Assembly: GCF_018362995.1 (NCBI RefSeq)
Contig: NZ_CP074372.1
Location: 4,944,468-5,008,467 of the forward strand
Direction of reading: 5' to 3'
DNA: 64,000 bases
DNA from: Chryseobacterium indologenes
GTDB taxonomy: Bacteria; Bacteroidota; Bacteroidia; Flavobacteriales; Weeksellaceae
The notes under the pieces: model-generated
What the model was told of the DNA's origin: nothing
Seen by the model: the letters and a program-made list of their open reading frames with translations, nothing else
The model's database searches: none
In this document: positions 27,338 through 36,931 of the stretch, one piece after another
Numbering within the stretch: position 1 is the first letter of the stretch
How the letters are laid out: every line of letters begins with the position of its first letter
Position numbers and translations under genes: made by a program

Positions 27338-27368
27338 AAAACCATTCATCTTTTGAATGGTTTTTGTA
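27338..27368 (+). terminator. terminator of the DUF3857 pair
   Basis: AAAACCATTCA and TGAATGGTTTT form a perfect stem with a 5-base loop and a T run. It lies 50 bases after the stop. Confidence 0.75.
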
Positions 27369-27390
27369 TTTGATACCAAAAATCAGAATT

Positions 27391-28215
27391 ATGAAAAATA
27401 CGATTGCTGTTATAGCATTATCTTCTTTCTTAGCGGTGACTGCCTGTAAAAAAAATGAAAAGGCAGGGCCAGTAGAAAAAACAGAAAATAAAACCACGGA
27501 AGGATTTGTGGTAGACTCTGTGAAAGTGAATGATTCTACAAAGATCACAGATTCTTTAAAAGTGAGCTACACTTCAAAACTATTGGTTTTTCCTTCATTA
27601 AAAGATAAAAAGTTATTAGACAGCATCTATTTTCAGAATGAAAAAATCAAAGACTTTTCCAAAGCAGGTCTTCAGGCCTACCTTGATAAAGAAAAGAATG
27701 ATTATTTCAATTCTATAAAAAATGATAATAAAGATTGGGTTTCTGATGTTACCTATGCTCAGAATTGGTATTCGAGTTCACATATGAATTTAATGTCCAA
27801 TACAAATGATTATATGCATATTCAGTATGTAGGAAGCGGGTATGAAGGGGGAGCTCATGACAATTATGGTTTTTCAGAAAGAGTTTTTGATCTTAAAAAC
27901 AGTAAAAAGTTAGAGCTAAAAGATATTACTTCAATGCCTAAAAATAAAATTGAAGCAATTCTGATGAAAAATATTGATAAAATCAACAGCGGAACGATGG
28001 ATGGTGACGGAGAAGTAAAAAACTCAGAAATGCTGCTGGTTGAGAAAATCCCTGCATCCGATAACTTTTATTTTGATGATAAAAACCTGTATTTCCATTA
28101 TAGTCCTTATGAAATTGCCGCTTTTGCAGCAGGGGATATCACAATTCCAGTCTCGTGGGAAGACCTCAAAGGCACATTAAATACAGAATTTAAAGAAAGA
28201 ATGAAAATTAAGTAA
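27391..28215 (+). CDS. RsiV-like (DUF3298/DUF4163) lipoprotein
   Basis: The product is ~274 residues. The lipoprotein signal is MKNTIAVIALSSFLAVTAC (Cys 19). The C-terminal half carries the DUF3298 pattern: HIQYVGSGYEGGAHDNYGFS, FDLKNSKKLELKDITS, and at the end NFYFDDKNLYFHYSPYEIAAFAAG before TIPVSWEDLK. This resembles the extracytoplasmic domain of anti-sigma factor RsiV, but there is no transmembrane or anti-sigma part here, so only the fold is shared. I chose the MKNTIAV start because it gives a proper lipoprotein signal. Confidence 0.82.
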   Translation: MKNTIAVIALSSFLAVTACKKNEKAGPVEKTENKTTEGFVVDSVKVNDSTKITDSLKVSYTSKLLVFPSLKDKKLLDSIYFQNEKIKDFSKAGLQAYLDKEKNDYFNSIKNDNKDWVSDVTYAQNWYSSSHMNLMSNTNDYMHIQYVGSGYEGGAHDNYGFSERVFDLKNSKKLELKDITSMPKNKIEAILMKNIDKINSGTMDGDGEVKNSEMLLVEKIPASDNFYFDDKNLYFHYSPYEIAAFAAGDITIPVSWEDLKGTLNTEFKERMKIK

Positions 28216-28258
28216 ATTAATGCTTCCAGATCAGGAAGCATTTTTTAATTTTGCGTCA

Positions 28259-29110
28259 ATGGAAAAAGTAGCTTTTATTATCAACCCTTTTTCGGCCAAA
28301 AAAAACTATCAGCCGTTTTTGAATGAACTTAAAACAAAGGTTAACAACCCGTTGTATTATGTGTCAGAATCTATTCCGGGAACCGATGAGTTTATCCAGT
28401 CTCATTTTGAAGAAGTGGATATTTTTGTGGCCATAGGAGGGGACGGTACCATTTCTACCGTAGCCAAAAATCTGATTAACACAGAAAAGATTCTGGCTAT
28501 TTTCCCGGCTGGTTCAGGAAACGGATTTTCCAATGAAACCCAGTTCAGTAAAAATCTGGATGAACTTTTAGAAAAAATAAAGGTCAAAAACTCCAGAAAG
28601 ATTGATACTTTTACGGTAAACGACAGGCTTTCTATTAATGTTTCAGGAACAGGATTTGACGGTAAAGTTGTCAAGGAATTTGAAAAAACAAGCCGCGGAT
28701 TCAAAAACTATATCAAAGTTTCCTTAAAAACTTTCTTCAACTACAAGCCTATCAAGGTGAAGTTTTTTGATGAAGAATATCAACAGTACAACGGAAGATA
28801 TCTCATGATGAATATTGCTAACACCCGTCAGTTTGGTAATAATGCTTACATAGCTCCAAAAGCCAGCAAGAGTGATGGTTTGGTGGATATGGTCTTGGTG
28901 AAAAAGTTTCCTTTGACCTATTCTGCGCTGTTTGCTTTCAGAATGTTTACCAAAAGACTGAAAGACGATGACTATGTCACCTATCTTCCAGTCTCTGAAA
29001 TATCTTTTAAAGTCAATACCAAAAACTGGCACCTCGACGGTGAATTCAATAAAATAAAATCACCAATTCATGTTAAAGTACAGCCGTCAAGCTTAAGTAT
29101 CCTGATTTAA
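28259..29110 (+). CDS. diacylglycerol kinase-family lipid kinase
   Basis: It is a probable cytoplasmic ATP-dependent lipid kinase acting on diacylglycerol or a sphingoid/isoprenoid-like lipid. The 283-residue protein opens MEKVAFIINPFSAKK and has the nucleotide loop VAIGGDGTISTVAKNLIN, the glycine motif FPAGSGNGFSNE and ISVSGTGFDG-like NVSGTGFDGKVV, all standard for the DAGK catalytic family (PF00781). The start is put at 28259 because the 13 upstream residues read through a 3' hairpin region and are atypical. It is convergent with dctA. Confidence 0.9.
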   Translation: MEKVAFIINPFSAKKNYQPFLNELKTKVNNPLYYVSESIPGTDEFIQSHFEEVDIFVAIGGDGTISTVAKNLINTEKILAIFPAGSGNGFSNETQFSKNLDELLEKIKVKNSRKIDTFTVNDRLSINVSGTGFDGKVVKEFEKTSRGFKNYIKVSLKTFFNYKPIKVKFFDEEYQQYNGRYLMMNIANTRQFGNNAYIAPKASKSDGLVDMVLVKKFPLTYSALFAFRMFTKRLKDDDYVTYLPVSEISFKVNTKNWHLDGEFNKIKSPIHVKVQPSSLSILI

Positions 29111-29226
29111 AGTTCAAGGTTCAAGGTTTTGAGTTTAAAGCTTACAGGGAGATAGTCCTTAATAAACTTCCTCTGAAACTTCATAGAATATCTCCTGATA
29201 CCTATAACCTACGATCTGCCACCTGT
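29111..29226. repeat. degenerate heptamer tract between convergent genes
   Basis: The left side reads TTCAAGG TTCAAGG TTTTGAG TTTAAAG. The right side reads CCTGATA CCTATAA CCTACGA TCTGCCA CCTG. G/T-rich left and C-rich right halves can pair imperfectly, which would suit a shared terminator of the lipid kinase and dctA genes. No conventional stem with a T-tract is seen. Confidence 0.6.
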
Positions 29227-30507
29227 TTATACTTCCAGCTTTTTCACAACTTCATCCGGATGATCCATGCAATATTGAAGTTGGTTCTTGTCAAGTTGTT
29301 TTTCCCAGTTGGCAACTACTACCGTAGCTACAGAATTCCCGATTACATTAGTCAGGGCCCGGCATTCACTCATAAATTTATCGATCCCAAGAATTAATGT
29401 CATTCCGGCAATTGGAATTTCAGGAACTACTGCTAGGGTTGCTGCCAGGGTTACAAATCCGGCACCCGTAACACCTGCGGCTCCTTTTGAACTTAACATT
29501 GCCACGAGAAGAAGCATCAGCTGTTTTTCAATAGGAAGATGGATGTTTAATGCCTGTGCGATAAACAGAGAGGCCAGTGTCATGTAGATATTGGTTCCGT
29601 CGAGATTGAAGGAATATCCTGTAGGTACTACAAGTCCTACAATAGCCCGTGAGCAACCCGCTTTTTCAAGTTTTTCCATGATTCCCGGAAGGGCAGACTC
29701 TGATGAGCTGGTTCCCAAAACAAGAAGAAGTTCCTCTTTAAGGTAAAAAAGAAACTTAAAAATATTAAATCCGTTATACCATGCCACGGCTCCTAATACC
29801 AGAACTACAAATAGTATAGATGTAATATAGAAAGTAGCTACCAGAAATATAAGGTTCAGTACAGAATGAAGCCCATATTTTCCGATAGTAAATGCCATTG
29901 CTCCAAAAGCTCCTATTGGGGCCAGTTTCATAAGCATATGAACGATTTTAAATACCGGAGTTGACAGATCCTGTAAAAAATCAGTTACTTTCTGGCTTTT
30001 TTCTTTTGTTAAAACCAAAGCTACTCCCATTAAAATAGCCACCAAAAGAACCTGAAGAATATTATCACCCACCAAAGGACTGAATAAAGTCTCCGGAATA
30101 ATATTCATAATGAACCCCGTAAGCGTTGATTCATGAGCTTTTGCCTGGTATTGAGAAACATCGCCTGAAAGAGTAGCAGGATCAATATTTAAACCATGGC
30201 CCGGCTGTAAAATATTTCCTACTATTAATCCGATGATAAGTGCAAGAGTTGAAAATGTGAAAAAATAGATCATTGCTTTTATGGCAATTCTACCTACTTT
30301 TTTCAAATCGGTCATGTGAGCGATTCCCAGCGTGAGGGTAATAAAGATCACCGGGGCGATGATCATTTTTACTAATTTGATGAACCCATCCCCCAGAGGT
30401 TTCATTTTTTCTCCCAGTTCAGGATAAAATTTTCCAAGAAGAATACCGGCAACGATGGCAATAATCACCTTGAAATAAAGCTGATTGTATATTTTTTTTG
30501 CTTTCAA
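29227..30507 (-). CDS. dctA: C4-dicarboxylate/cation symporter DctA (DAACS family)
   Basis: It takes up succinate, fumarate, malate or related dicarboxylates with protons or sodium. The 426-residue inner-membrane protein has about eight helices and two hairpins. The family signatures are the serine-rich [18 protein letters not shown], the [23 protein letters not shown] motif, and [22 protein letters not shown]. Glutamate transporters share the fold, so the exact substrate is inferred from overall similarity to DctA. Single gene. Confidence 0.88.
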   Translation of the reverse strand: MKAKKIYNQLYFKVIIAIVAGILLGKFYPELGEKMKPLGDGFIKLVKMIIAPVIFITLTLGIAHMTDLKKVGRIAIKAMIYFFTFSTLALIIGLIVGNILQPGHGLNIDPATLSGDVSQYQAKAHESTLTGFIMNIIPETLFSPLVGDNILQVLLVAILMGVALVLTKEKSQKVTDFLQDLSTPVFKIVHMLMKLAPIGAFGAMAFTIGKYGLHSVLNLIFLVATFYITSILFVVLVLGAVAWYNGFNIFKFLFYLKEELLLVLGTSSSESALPGIMEKLEKAGCSRAIVGLVVPTGYSFNLDGTNIYMTLASLFIAQALNIHLPIEKQLMLLLVAMLSSKGAAGVTGAGFVTLAATLAVVPEIPIAGMTLILGIDKFMSECRALTNVIGNSVATVVVANWEKQLDKNQLQYCMDHPDEVVKKLEV

Positions 30508-30611
30508 AGAACAGTCGTTTTGTTTTTTAAGGGCGAAAATTAAGAAAATTTATCTGAAAACATGACAAAAGTCATTGAAAAGATCTGTACAGAGGACTGA
30601 TCAATAAAAAA

Positions 30612-30661
30612 CTCCGGCTTCATTCGTAAAAAGGCAAAAGCCTTTTAGAATGAAGCCGGAG
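30612..30661 (-). terminator. terminator of the gamma-glutamyltranspeptidase gene
   Basis: The outer stem CTCCGGCTTCATTC/GAATGAAGCCGGAG encloses an inner stem AAAAGGC/GCCTTTT, followed on the minus strand by GTTTTTTA. Confidence 0.85.
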
Positions 30662-30688
30662 CTGTATTTAATTTTTTGAAAGATACTA

Positions 30689-32377
30689 TTATTCCACTGC
30701 AACAGAATCATCTCCACGGCCGTCTGCCACTGCATGGATGCTTCCGTTTTCATCAAGAACAATCATTTCTGTTTTTCCAATGTATTTTGTTTTTTCAATA
30801 ACATAGTTTTTGCTTTTCAGATCCGAAATTGTGCTTTCAGGGAAGTTATTTTCTACCGTAATCGTTTCCGGAAGCCATTGGTGATGGAATTTTGGTGCAT
30901 TCACTGACATATTGGCGTTCAGTTTAAAATCAACAACATTCACAATAGACTGGTATACTGAAGTAGGGATGGTAGTTCCTCCGGGAGTTCCCACTACCAT
31001 ATAAGGTTTTCCATTCTTAAGGAGGATAGTTGGGGTCATGGAAGAAAGCATTCTCTTATTCGGCTGGATAGAATTGGCTTCTCCGCCCACTGCACCGAAC
31101 ATATTGGGTACACCTGGTTTGATAGAGAAATCATCCATTTCATTATTTAAGAAGAATCCGGCTCCTGAAACCAATACTTTACTTCCGTAATAACCGTTAA
31201 GAGTTGTGGTTACAGAAGCAGCATTTCCATCCTTGTCCAAAACGGAAATATGAGTAGTCTGCATAGATTCTTTAGGCTGTTCTATGATTTTACCTACTTC
31301 TGCACTAGGTGTAGCTTTATCAAAACTGAAACTCTTCCATCTTCCTTTCAGATAGTCGTCAGAGATCAGGTAAGAAGTTTTATCCTGAATAAAATCCGGA
31401 TCACCCATATATTCTGCTCTGTCTGCAAAGGCTCTTCTTTCTGCTTCAGCCATGATTTGAACGGCTTTTGTAGAGTTTTGCTGATACTTTTCGAGGTTTT
31501 CAAAACTTGCCATTCTCAGCATTTGAGCCAGAAGAACTCCACCGCTTGAAGGTAAAGGCATGGTTACTACATTGCTTCCTTTATATTCAAATTCAAGGGC
31601 TTTTCTCTCTGCAACTTTATAATTTTTAAGATCTTCCAACGTGATAATTCCGTTGCCCCTTTTCATTTCAGCAACTAAAAGATCAGCTGTTTTTCCCTCA
31701 TAAAAACCTTTTGCTCCTAATTTTTGGATCAGTTTCAAGGTTTCAGCCAGGTCTTTTTGAATTAATAAATCTCCGGCTTTCCATGGAGCATCTTTTACAA
31801 AAATGATAGAAGATTTGTTATGTTTCTGAAATTTTTCCCTTTGGTTATTCAGCATTTCTGCTTCCTTATCTGTAATAGCAAATCCTTTCTCTGCAAGATC
31901 AATGGCGGGTTGAATAATTTTTTCCATAGGGAGTTTGCAGTATTTAAGGGTAGCAAAAAAACCGGCCACACTTCCGGGAATACCCACTGCCAGTCTTCCA
32001 TTTTGAGAAAGATCCGTATCTGCTTTTCCTTTTTTATCAATATACATATCGCGGGAAGCTTTTTTCGGAGCAGTCTCTCTGTAATCTAATGTGAATTTTT
32101 CCCCATTGTTTTTTACGCCTACCAGAAATCCACCGCCTCCGATATTTCCTGCCTGCGGATAGACAACAGCAAGGGCATATTGCGTTGCGGTAACAGCGTC
32201 GTAGGCATTGCCGCCCATTTTTAAGATCTTGGCACCCGCTTCACTGGCTAATGGATGTGCAGAGACTACTACACCTTTCTTTTTTACCTGTACTTCCTTG
32301 ATAATATTGATATCTGTGAACTGAGCCCAGCTGAGTTGAGCAGCTAACAGCATCGAAGCAATTAAAATCTTCTTCAT
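30689..32377 (-). CDS. ggt: gamma-glutamyltranspeptidase
   Basis: It cleaves gamma-glutamyl bonds of glutathione and related peptides in the periplasm. The 562-residue precursor has a signal peptide (MKKILIASMLLAAQLSWAQ) and matures by autocleavage before the nucleophile Thr in DKDGNAASVTTTLNGYYGSK. Other signatures are YRETAPKKASRDMYID (substrate Arg), PLPSSGGVLLAQML, SMTPTILLKNGKPYMVVGTPGG and FFLNNEMDDFSIKPG. It is a single gene with its own terminator. Confidence 0.96.
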   Translation of the reverse strand: MKKILIASMLLAAQLSWAQFTDINIIKEVQVKKKGVVVSAHPLASEAGAKILKMGGNAYDAVTATQYALAVVYPQAGNIGGGGFLVGVKNNGEKFTLDYRETAPKKASRDMYIDKKGKADTDLSQNGRLAVGIPGSVAGFFATLKYCKLPMEKIIQPAIDLAEKGFAITDKEAEMLNNQREKFQKHNKSSIIFVKDAPWKAGDLLIQKDLAETLKLIQKLGAKGFYEGKTADLLVAEMKRGNGIITLEDLKNYKVAERKALEFEYKGSNVVTMPLPSSGGVLLAQMLRMASFENLEKYQQNSTKAVQIMAEAERRAFADRAEYMGDPDFIQDKTSYLISDDYLKGRWKSFSFDKATPSAEVGKIIEQPKESMQTTHISVLDKDGNAASVTTTLNGYYGSKVLVSGAGFFLNNEMDDFSIKPGVPNMFGAVGGEANSIQPNKRMLSSMTPTILLKNGKPYMVVGTPGGTTIPTSVYQSIVNVVDFKLNANMSVNAPKFHHQWLPETITVENNFPESTISDLKSKNYVIEKTKYIGKTEMIVLDENGSIHAVADGRGDDSVAVE

Positions 32378-32576
32378 ATGATTGTTTTTCTTGAAACAAA
32401 ATTATTGAATTTTAACCGAACAGCAACCTGATGATCATTGCATTTGATTTTTTCTTTCATTGAAATTATCTAATTGAAAATACAGAGCATTTTCGCGATA
32501 CTATTTTAAATACACCTTTTTTATTATGGTTGGCATGTTTTTTTTACTTTTGTACAATTCTAAAAAAATCTGAAAA

Positions 32577-33542
32577 ATGGAATCCTATACGGAAAGAATA
32601 CTGATTACAGGTGCCTTGGGTCAAATTGGTACCGAACTTACGAACAGACTTGTTGAAATCCACGGAGCGGAGAATGTTGTTGCTTCAGGATTGGACAGAT
32701 GGCAGGAAGGAATTACTTCTGCCGGACACTATGAAAGAATGGATGTTACCAATACACAATTGGTAAGACAGGTGATTCATGATTACGAGATTACTACAGT
32801 GTATCACTTAGCGTCACTTTTATCCGGGACTTCGGAAAAGCAGCCTGTTTTCGCCTGGAAACTGAATCTTGAGCCACTACTTCATTTTTGTGAAATGGCG
32901 AAAGAAGGGCTTCTTAAAAAGATCTTCTGGCCAAGTTCTATCGCTGTATTTGGAAAAGGAATTCCAAAGCATGATGTGGGACAGGATGTAGTGCTGAATC
33001 CGACAACCGTTTATGGGATCTCCAAAATGGCAGGGGAGAAGTGGTGTGAGTACTATTTCGATAAATATGGTGTAGATGTAAGAAGTATCAGATATCCTGG
33101 ATTGATCTCATGGAAAACTCCGGCAGGAGGTGGAACTACTGACTATGCGGTTGAGATTTTCTATAAGGCCATTGAAGATGGAAAATATACAAGTTTCATT
33201 TCCGAAGATACAGGAATGCCGATGTTGTACATGGATGATGCCATCAATGCAACCTTGAAATTAATGGACGCTCCGAAAGAAAGTTTATCCGTTCGCTCTT
33301 CTTATAATTTAGGAGGAATGTCATTTACTCCAAAAGAACTGGCAGCAGAAATCAAGAAAGAAATTCCGGATTTTGCTATTGATTATAACCCGGATTTCAG
33401 ACAGGCAATTGCAGATTCATGGCCGGCTTCTATTGATGATTCAGTAGCTAAAAAAGACTGGGGTCTGACTTATGATTTCGGAATTTCTGAAATGACGAAG
33501 GACATGATCAAGAATCTAAAGGTAAAATTAAGCAAGGATTAA
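32577..33542 (+). CDS. NAD-dependent epimerase-type L-threonine 3-dehydrogenase
   Basis: This is an extended SDR of 321 residues. It has the NAD loop ITGALGQIGTEL (10-21), the catalytic Ser and YxxxK in FWPSSIAVFG and TVYGISKMAGEKWCEYYF, and RYPGLISWKTPAGGGTTDYAVEIFY. The latter pattern distinguishes GalE-like L-threonine dehydrogenases of psychrophilic flavobacteria from sugar epimerases. The predicted reaction is L-threonine to 2-amino-3-oxobutyrate with NAD. No 2-amino-3-ketobutyrate ligase gene is adjacent. Confidence 0.85.
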   Translation: MESYTERILITGALGQIGTELTNRLVEIHGAENVVASGLDRWQEGITSAGHYERMDVTNTQLVRQVIHDYEITTVYHLASLLSGTSEKQPVFAWKLNLEPLLHFCEMAKEGLLKKIFWPSSIAVFGKGIPKHDVGQDVVLNPTTVYGISKMAGEKWCEYYFDKYGVDVRSIRYPGLISWKTPAGGGTTDYAVEIFYKAIEDGKYTSFISEDTGMPMLYMDDAINATLKLMDAPKESLSVRSSYNLGGMSFTPKELAAEIKKEIPDFAIDYNPDFRQAIADSWPASIDDSVAKKDWGLTYDFGISEMTKDMIKNLKVKLSKD

Positions 33543-33626
33543 TAATGTAAAGTAATGCTTTAATTAATAATCTTTTTAACATCTGATTTTTAATATTTTA
33601 CAGAATTTATATAAACTTTAATTTAA

Positions 33627-34379
33627 ATGGTATTATTGACTTTTAACATCACCTGTATTGAAGCTGAAGTAAAAAACGGCTCTCAAATTACTGATGATGA
33701 GCGTTTGAAAATTATAGAAAATAATACCAGAGCAATTCTTAGAATTTTAGATATTCATGATATCAAATCAAGTTTTTTCGTAGAGATTTCTCTTGTCGAA
33801 AAGCTTCAAAATTTAATAAAAGCAATTTCATCCAAAGGGCATGAAATTGCTTTTTATAATAAAGACTCCAATCCTGAAGAAATTGAAAATGCCAAAAAGA
33901 ATATTCAGGATCTTCTGGAAAAACAGATCAGGGGAATCCGTCAGAAAGATGTAAAAGTTTCACAGGAAATTTTGAAGCTGATGGAATTTAATTACGTTTC
34001 CAATATCGATAATGCCAATATTCTTTTCCCTTTCAAAAGACTCAAAAGAGATACGGAAATTACAGAAGAAGACGGACTGAGTATTGTCCCTGAAAGTATC
34101 TCCCCTTACAGTCAGCTTCCCTATAATGATTTCGTGTTCCAGATCCTGCCGATGAAATATTACCAGAATATGGTGCTGGAAACTTTGCAGAATGAAGAAT
34201 TTGTATTGATCTACCTGAACACATGGCAGTTTACAGATTTTAAGAAATACCGTTTTGATATTCCATTTTACAGAAGCTTATTTTCGGGCAAAAAAATGGA
34301 GGACAAACTAGATGCCCTCCTTACTTTTCTCAATGACAGGGAAATGGCTACTTCCCGTATGAAAGATTATATTTTTTAG
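33627..34379 (+). CDS. polysaccharide deacetylase-like protein with degenerate metal site
   Basis: The 250-residue cytoplasmic protein follows the NodB-like layout: N-terminal strand MVLLTFNITCIEAEV, a helix RAILRILDIHDIKSSFFVEIS (typical ...IPATFFT position) and KGHEIAFYNKDS. In active enzymes the first strand carries DD/DxE and the third the HxxxH metal ligands. Here the equivalents read FNIT and GHEIAFYN, so most zinc ligands appear lost. It also has RGIRQKDVKVSQEILKLMEFNYVS and a QILPMKYY segment like family members. Probably non-catalytic; function unknown. Confidence 0.65.
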   Translation: MVLLTFNITCIEAEVKNGSQITDDERLKIIENNTRAILRILDIHDIKSSFFVEISLVEKLQNLIKAISSKGHEIAFYNKDSNPEEIENAKKNIQDLLEKQIRGIRQKDVKVSQEILKLMEFNYVSNIDNANILFPFKRLKRDTEITEEDGLSIVPESISPYSQLPYNDFVFQILPMKYYQNMVLETLQNEEFVLIYLNTWQFTDFKKYRFDIPFYRSLFSGKKMEDKLDALLTFLNDREMATSRMKDYIF

Positions 34380-34488
34380 GTTGCAGGTAGTAGGTTGCAG
34401 GAATTAGGGAGAATTCAAGGTTCAAGGTTTAAAGTTTAAGGTTGTTTGTAACCAGCAACTAATAACTCGCATCCCGAACCCCGCATCT
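34380..34488. repeat. degenerate heptamer tract between convergent genes
   Basis: The left arm reads GTTGCAG GTAGTAG GTTGCAG and TTCAAGG TTCAAGG TTTAAAG TTTAAGG. The right arm reads AACCAGC AACTAAT AACTCGC ATCCCGA ACCCCGC ATCTCTA. The two arms are roughly complementary. It separates the deacetylase-like gene from the convergent metallophosphoesterase. Confidence 0.75.
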
Positions 34489-35694
34489 CTAACTCAGCTC
34501 AAAAAGCGTAATCTCCGGTAATACTCCAACTCTTCCCGGATAGCCCAATACTCCGAATCCTCTGTTTACATACAGTAGCTTTCCTTCGCTTTCATATAAA
34601 TCAGCCCATTTTGGGTATTTGTATTGTACCGGTGACCATTTTATATTTTTAAGATCCAGTCCAAACTGCATCCCATGCGTATGCCCTGAAAGTGTCAGGT
34701 GGATATTTGCAGGGTGTTTTTTTACCACATAATCAAAATGGGTAGGGTCGTGGCTCATCAGGATCTTTGTGGCAGATTCCGGTACGTTTTTTAAAGCATC
34801 ATCTATTTTTCCAAATTGAGGGAATGGTTTTAATCCCCAGTTTTCAACTCCTAGAATGTAAAGTTGTTCTCCGTTTCTTTCGATGACTCTATGTTCGTTT
34901 CTCAACATATCAAAACCAGCCTGCTTTTCATAACTAATCAGGGTGTCAAGGTTTTCTTTTTTGGCAGCAGGTGATTCCCAGGATACGTAATCGCCGTAAT
35001 CATGGTTTCCTAATACTGCAAACTTACCGTCTTTGGCCTGGATTTTTGAAAACAACAGAATGAAAGGCTTGAACTCATCTGCAACGTTATTGACCATATC
35101 TCCGGTAAATAATACCAGGTCAGGTTTTTGCTCATTAATCAGATCTATAGCATGTTGTAATTTGCTGGGGTCAGAGAAGCTTCCGCTGTGAACATCAGAA
35201 ATCTGGACGATTTTATATCCTTTGAAGCTTTTCGGAAGATTGTTGAATTTTACCCTTACCCTTCTTACGGTGTGTCGGTATTTACCAAAAGTAATCCCAT
35301 CTATGAAAAGAGCAGAAAGAATACCTCCCATTCCTAAGCCTACGATGCTCAGGAATTTCCTTCTTTCCGGGAAGAAGTTTTCTGAAGACTTGGCAAAGCC
35401 GATCAGGTATCCTCCGGTTCTGAAGATATCGTCAATTAATAAAAACAGAACGACAAAAATTTTTGGAAGAATGAAAATCAAAAATAGAGAGATCATAATC
35501 TGAGCCCTTACCGTACTTCTGTCTGATCTTTGGAAATGGGTGACTTCATAAGCGAAAATTCCATACACGGCTAAAGAGAGTACCCAATATCCGATTTTTA
35601 TCCATGAATTATCAGTAAGTGTTCTGATAGCCTGATAAATATAAACTTCCAAAAACAGGAAGATTCCAGCGATGATTAAAAAATTTTTTTGCAT
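34489..35694 (-). CDS. membrane-anchored metallophosphoesterase
   Basis: The 401-residue protein has four hydrophobic helices in the first ~110 residues, an RRKFLSIVGLGMG segment (twin-Arg-like), and a C-terminal calcineurin-like domain with all five metal blocks: ISDVHSGSF, LVLFTGDMVNN, VLGNHDYGDY, LMSHDPTHF and LSGHTHGMQFG. It resembles YkuE/YaeI-type enzymes, some of which hydrolyse UDP-diacylglucosamine or lipids. The substrate is unknown. The active site probably faces the periplasm. Confidence 0.9.
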   Translation of the reverse strand: MQKNFLIIAGIFLFLEVYIYQAIRTLTDNSWIKIGYWVLSLAVYGIFAYEVTHFQRSDRSTVRAQIMISLFLIFILPKIFVVLFLLIDDIFRTGGYLIGFAKSSENFFPERRKFLSIVGLGMGGILSALFIDGITFGKYRHTVRRVRVKFNNLPKSFKGYKIVQISDVHSGSFSDPSKLQHAIDLINEQKPDLVLFTGDMVNNVADEFKPFILLFSKIQAKDGKFAVLGNHDYGDYVSWESPAAKKENLDTLISYEKQAGFDMLRNEHRVIERNGEQLYILGVENWGLKPFPQFGKIDDALKNVPESATKILMSHDPTHFDYVVKKHPANIHLTLSGHTHGMQFGLDLKNIKWSPVQYKYPKWADLYESEGKLLYVNRGFGVLGYPGRVGVLPEITLFELS

Positions 35695-35706
35695 GTTCTG
35701 ATCAAA

Positions 35707-35745
35707 AAAAGCACAAAGAATAACTTCCCTGTGCTTTTATATTTT
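35707..35745 (-). terminator. terminator of the FabH-like gene
   Basis: AAAAGCACA and TGTGCTTTT pair around a 14-base loop with T runs on both sides. It serves the minus-strand synthase and may also act on the plus strand. Confidence 0.7.
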
Positions 35746-35762
35746 TTTGTTTATTAAATATT

Positions 35763-36830
35763 TTAAGGAAATCTGTAAACGAGCGCATTGATGTTCATTC
35801 CGGCACCTACCGAAGTCATCACAACGTTCCCTTTTTCTTTAAACGTTTGACCCTCCATTTTTCCTTTAATTATTAAATCATACATGGTAGGAATTGTTGC
35901 TACAGAAGTATTTCCAAGATCCTGAATCGTCATAGGCGAGATCGAGTGATCATATTCTTTAATGTCATAAAGCTTGTGAAGTCTTTCAATCATCGCGTAA
36001 TCCATTTTAGCGTTTGCCTGGTGAATTAAGATTTTATCTATATCTTCAATAGAAAGACCTGCATCAGTAATGGTGTCTTTAATGGCTACGGGTACGTTTT
36101 TAAGCGCGTATTCGTATATTTTTCTTCCCAGCATTCTTACATAAAGACGTTTTTGGTCTACTTCTTTATTGATAGAAGGGGCGTTTTCAAGATAATTCAA
36201 TTCCGGACCATTGTCACAGATTGTATTGTGAGCGATGATTCCTACATTTTCATCGTCAGTAGCTTTTACCACAACTGCTCCGGCACCGTCAGCAAAGATC
36301 ATTCTGTTTCTGTCATGCGGATCTGTTACACGGCTTAGTGTTTCACCTCCTATTACAAGAATTGTTTTTGCTACTTTAGCTTTAATAAGGTTATCAGCCA
36401 AAATCATTGCTTCTACCCATCCCGGACATCCGAAAAGCATATCATACGTTACGCATTTTCTGTTTTTGATCCCCAGTTTATTCTTCACTCTTGCTGCCAT
36501 TGTAGGCATAAAATCAGCATATCCGTTTTCGGTAACTTCTCCGAAATTGCTTGCATAGATGATATAATCCAATTCCTCGCCGTCTACTTTTGCATCCTCA
36601 AGGGCAGTTTTTGCAGCTTCATAACCGATTTGTGAGTTGGAAAGATCATCCTCAATGAATCTCCTGTTTTCGATTTCTGTAATCTCTACAAATTTCGCAA
36701 TGGTCTCTTCCACAGGCTTTTCAATCTTTACTCCGTCTTCAGTGTAGAACTCGGAATTCATGAAGTAATCTCTACCAATAACTCTGTTCGGAATATAACA
36801 TCCAGAGCCAATAATGATCGTATTCGGCAT
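35763..36830 (-). CDS. beta-ketoacyl-ACP synthase III family protein (FabH-like)
   Basis: This 355-residue thiolase-fold condensing enzyme has the Cys-His-Asn triad in place: Cys in MLFGCPGWVEAMILA, His in ILIHQANAKMD and Asn in DLGNTSVATIPTMY. FabH starts fatty acid chains from acyl-CoA and malonyl-ACP. The FGCPG context and 355-residue length differ from canonical FabH (~325 residues, ACAG), so it may use another starter or serve a secondary pathway. On the minus strand a -7 box TAACTTTG lies at 36857-36864. Confidence 0.85.
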   Translation of the reverse strand: MPNTIIIGSGCYIPNRVIGRDYFMNSEFYTEDGVKIEKPVEETIAKFVEITEIENRRFIEDDLSNSQIGYEAAKTALEDAKVDGEELDYIIYASNFGEVTENGYADFMPTMAARVKNKLGIKNRKCVTYDMLFGCPGWVEAMILADNLIKAKVAKTILVIGGETLSRVTDPHDRNRMIFADGAGAVVVKATDDENVGIIAHNTICDNGPELNYLENAPSINKEVDQKRLYVRMLGRKIYEYALKNVPVAIKDTITDAGLSIEDIDKILIHQANAKMDYAMIERLHKLYDIKEYDHSISPMTIQDLGNTSVATIPTMYDLIIKGKMEGQTFKEKGNVVMTSVGAGMNINALVYRFP

Positions 36831-36856
36831 TCGTTTATATGATTTTTTTAAAGATG

Positions 36857-36864
36857 CAAAGTTA
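36857..36864 (-). promoter_or_regulatory. -7 box of the FabH-like gene
   Basis: On the minus strand TAACTTTG fits TAnnTTTG, 26 bases before the start codon. Confidence 0.45.
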
Positions 36865-36901
36865 ATAATTAATATTAATAACGGAGAATTAAAAATATTA
36901 T

Positions 36902-36909
36902 TAAATTTG
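36902..36909 (+). promoter_or_regulatory. -7 box before the 36932 gene
   Basis: TAAATTTG fits TAnnTTTG and lies 22 bases before the ATG. It is divergent from the FabH-like promoter. Confidence 0.45.
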
Positions 36910-36931
36910 CAAAAATTGTACTTTACAATCT

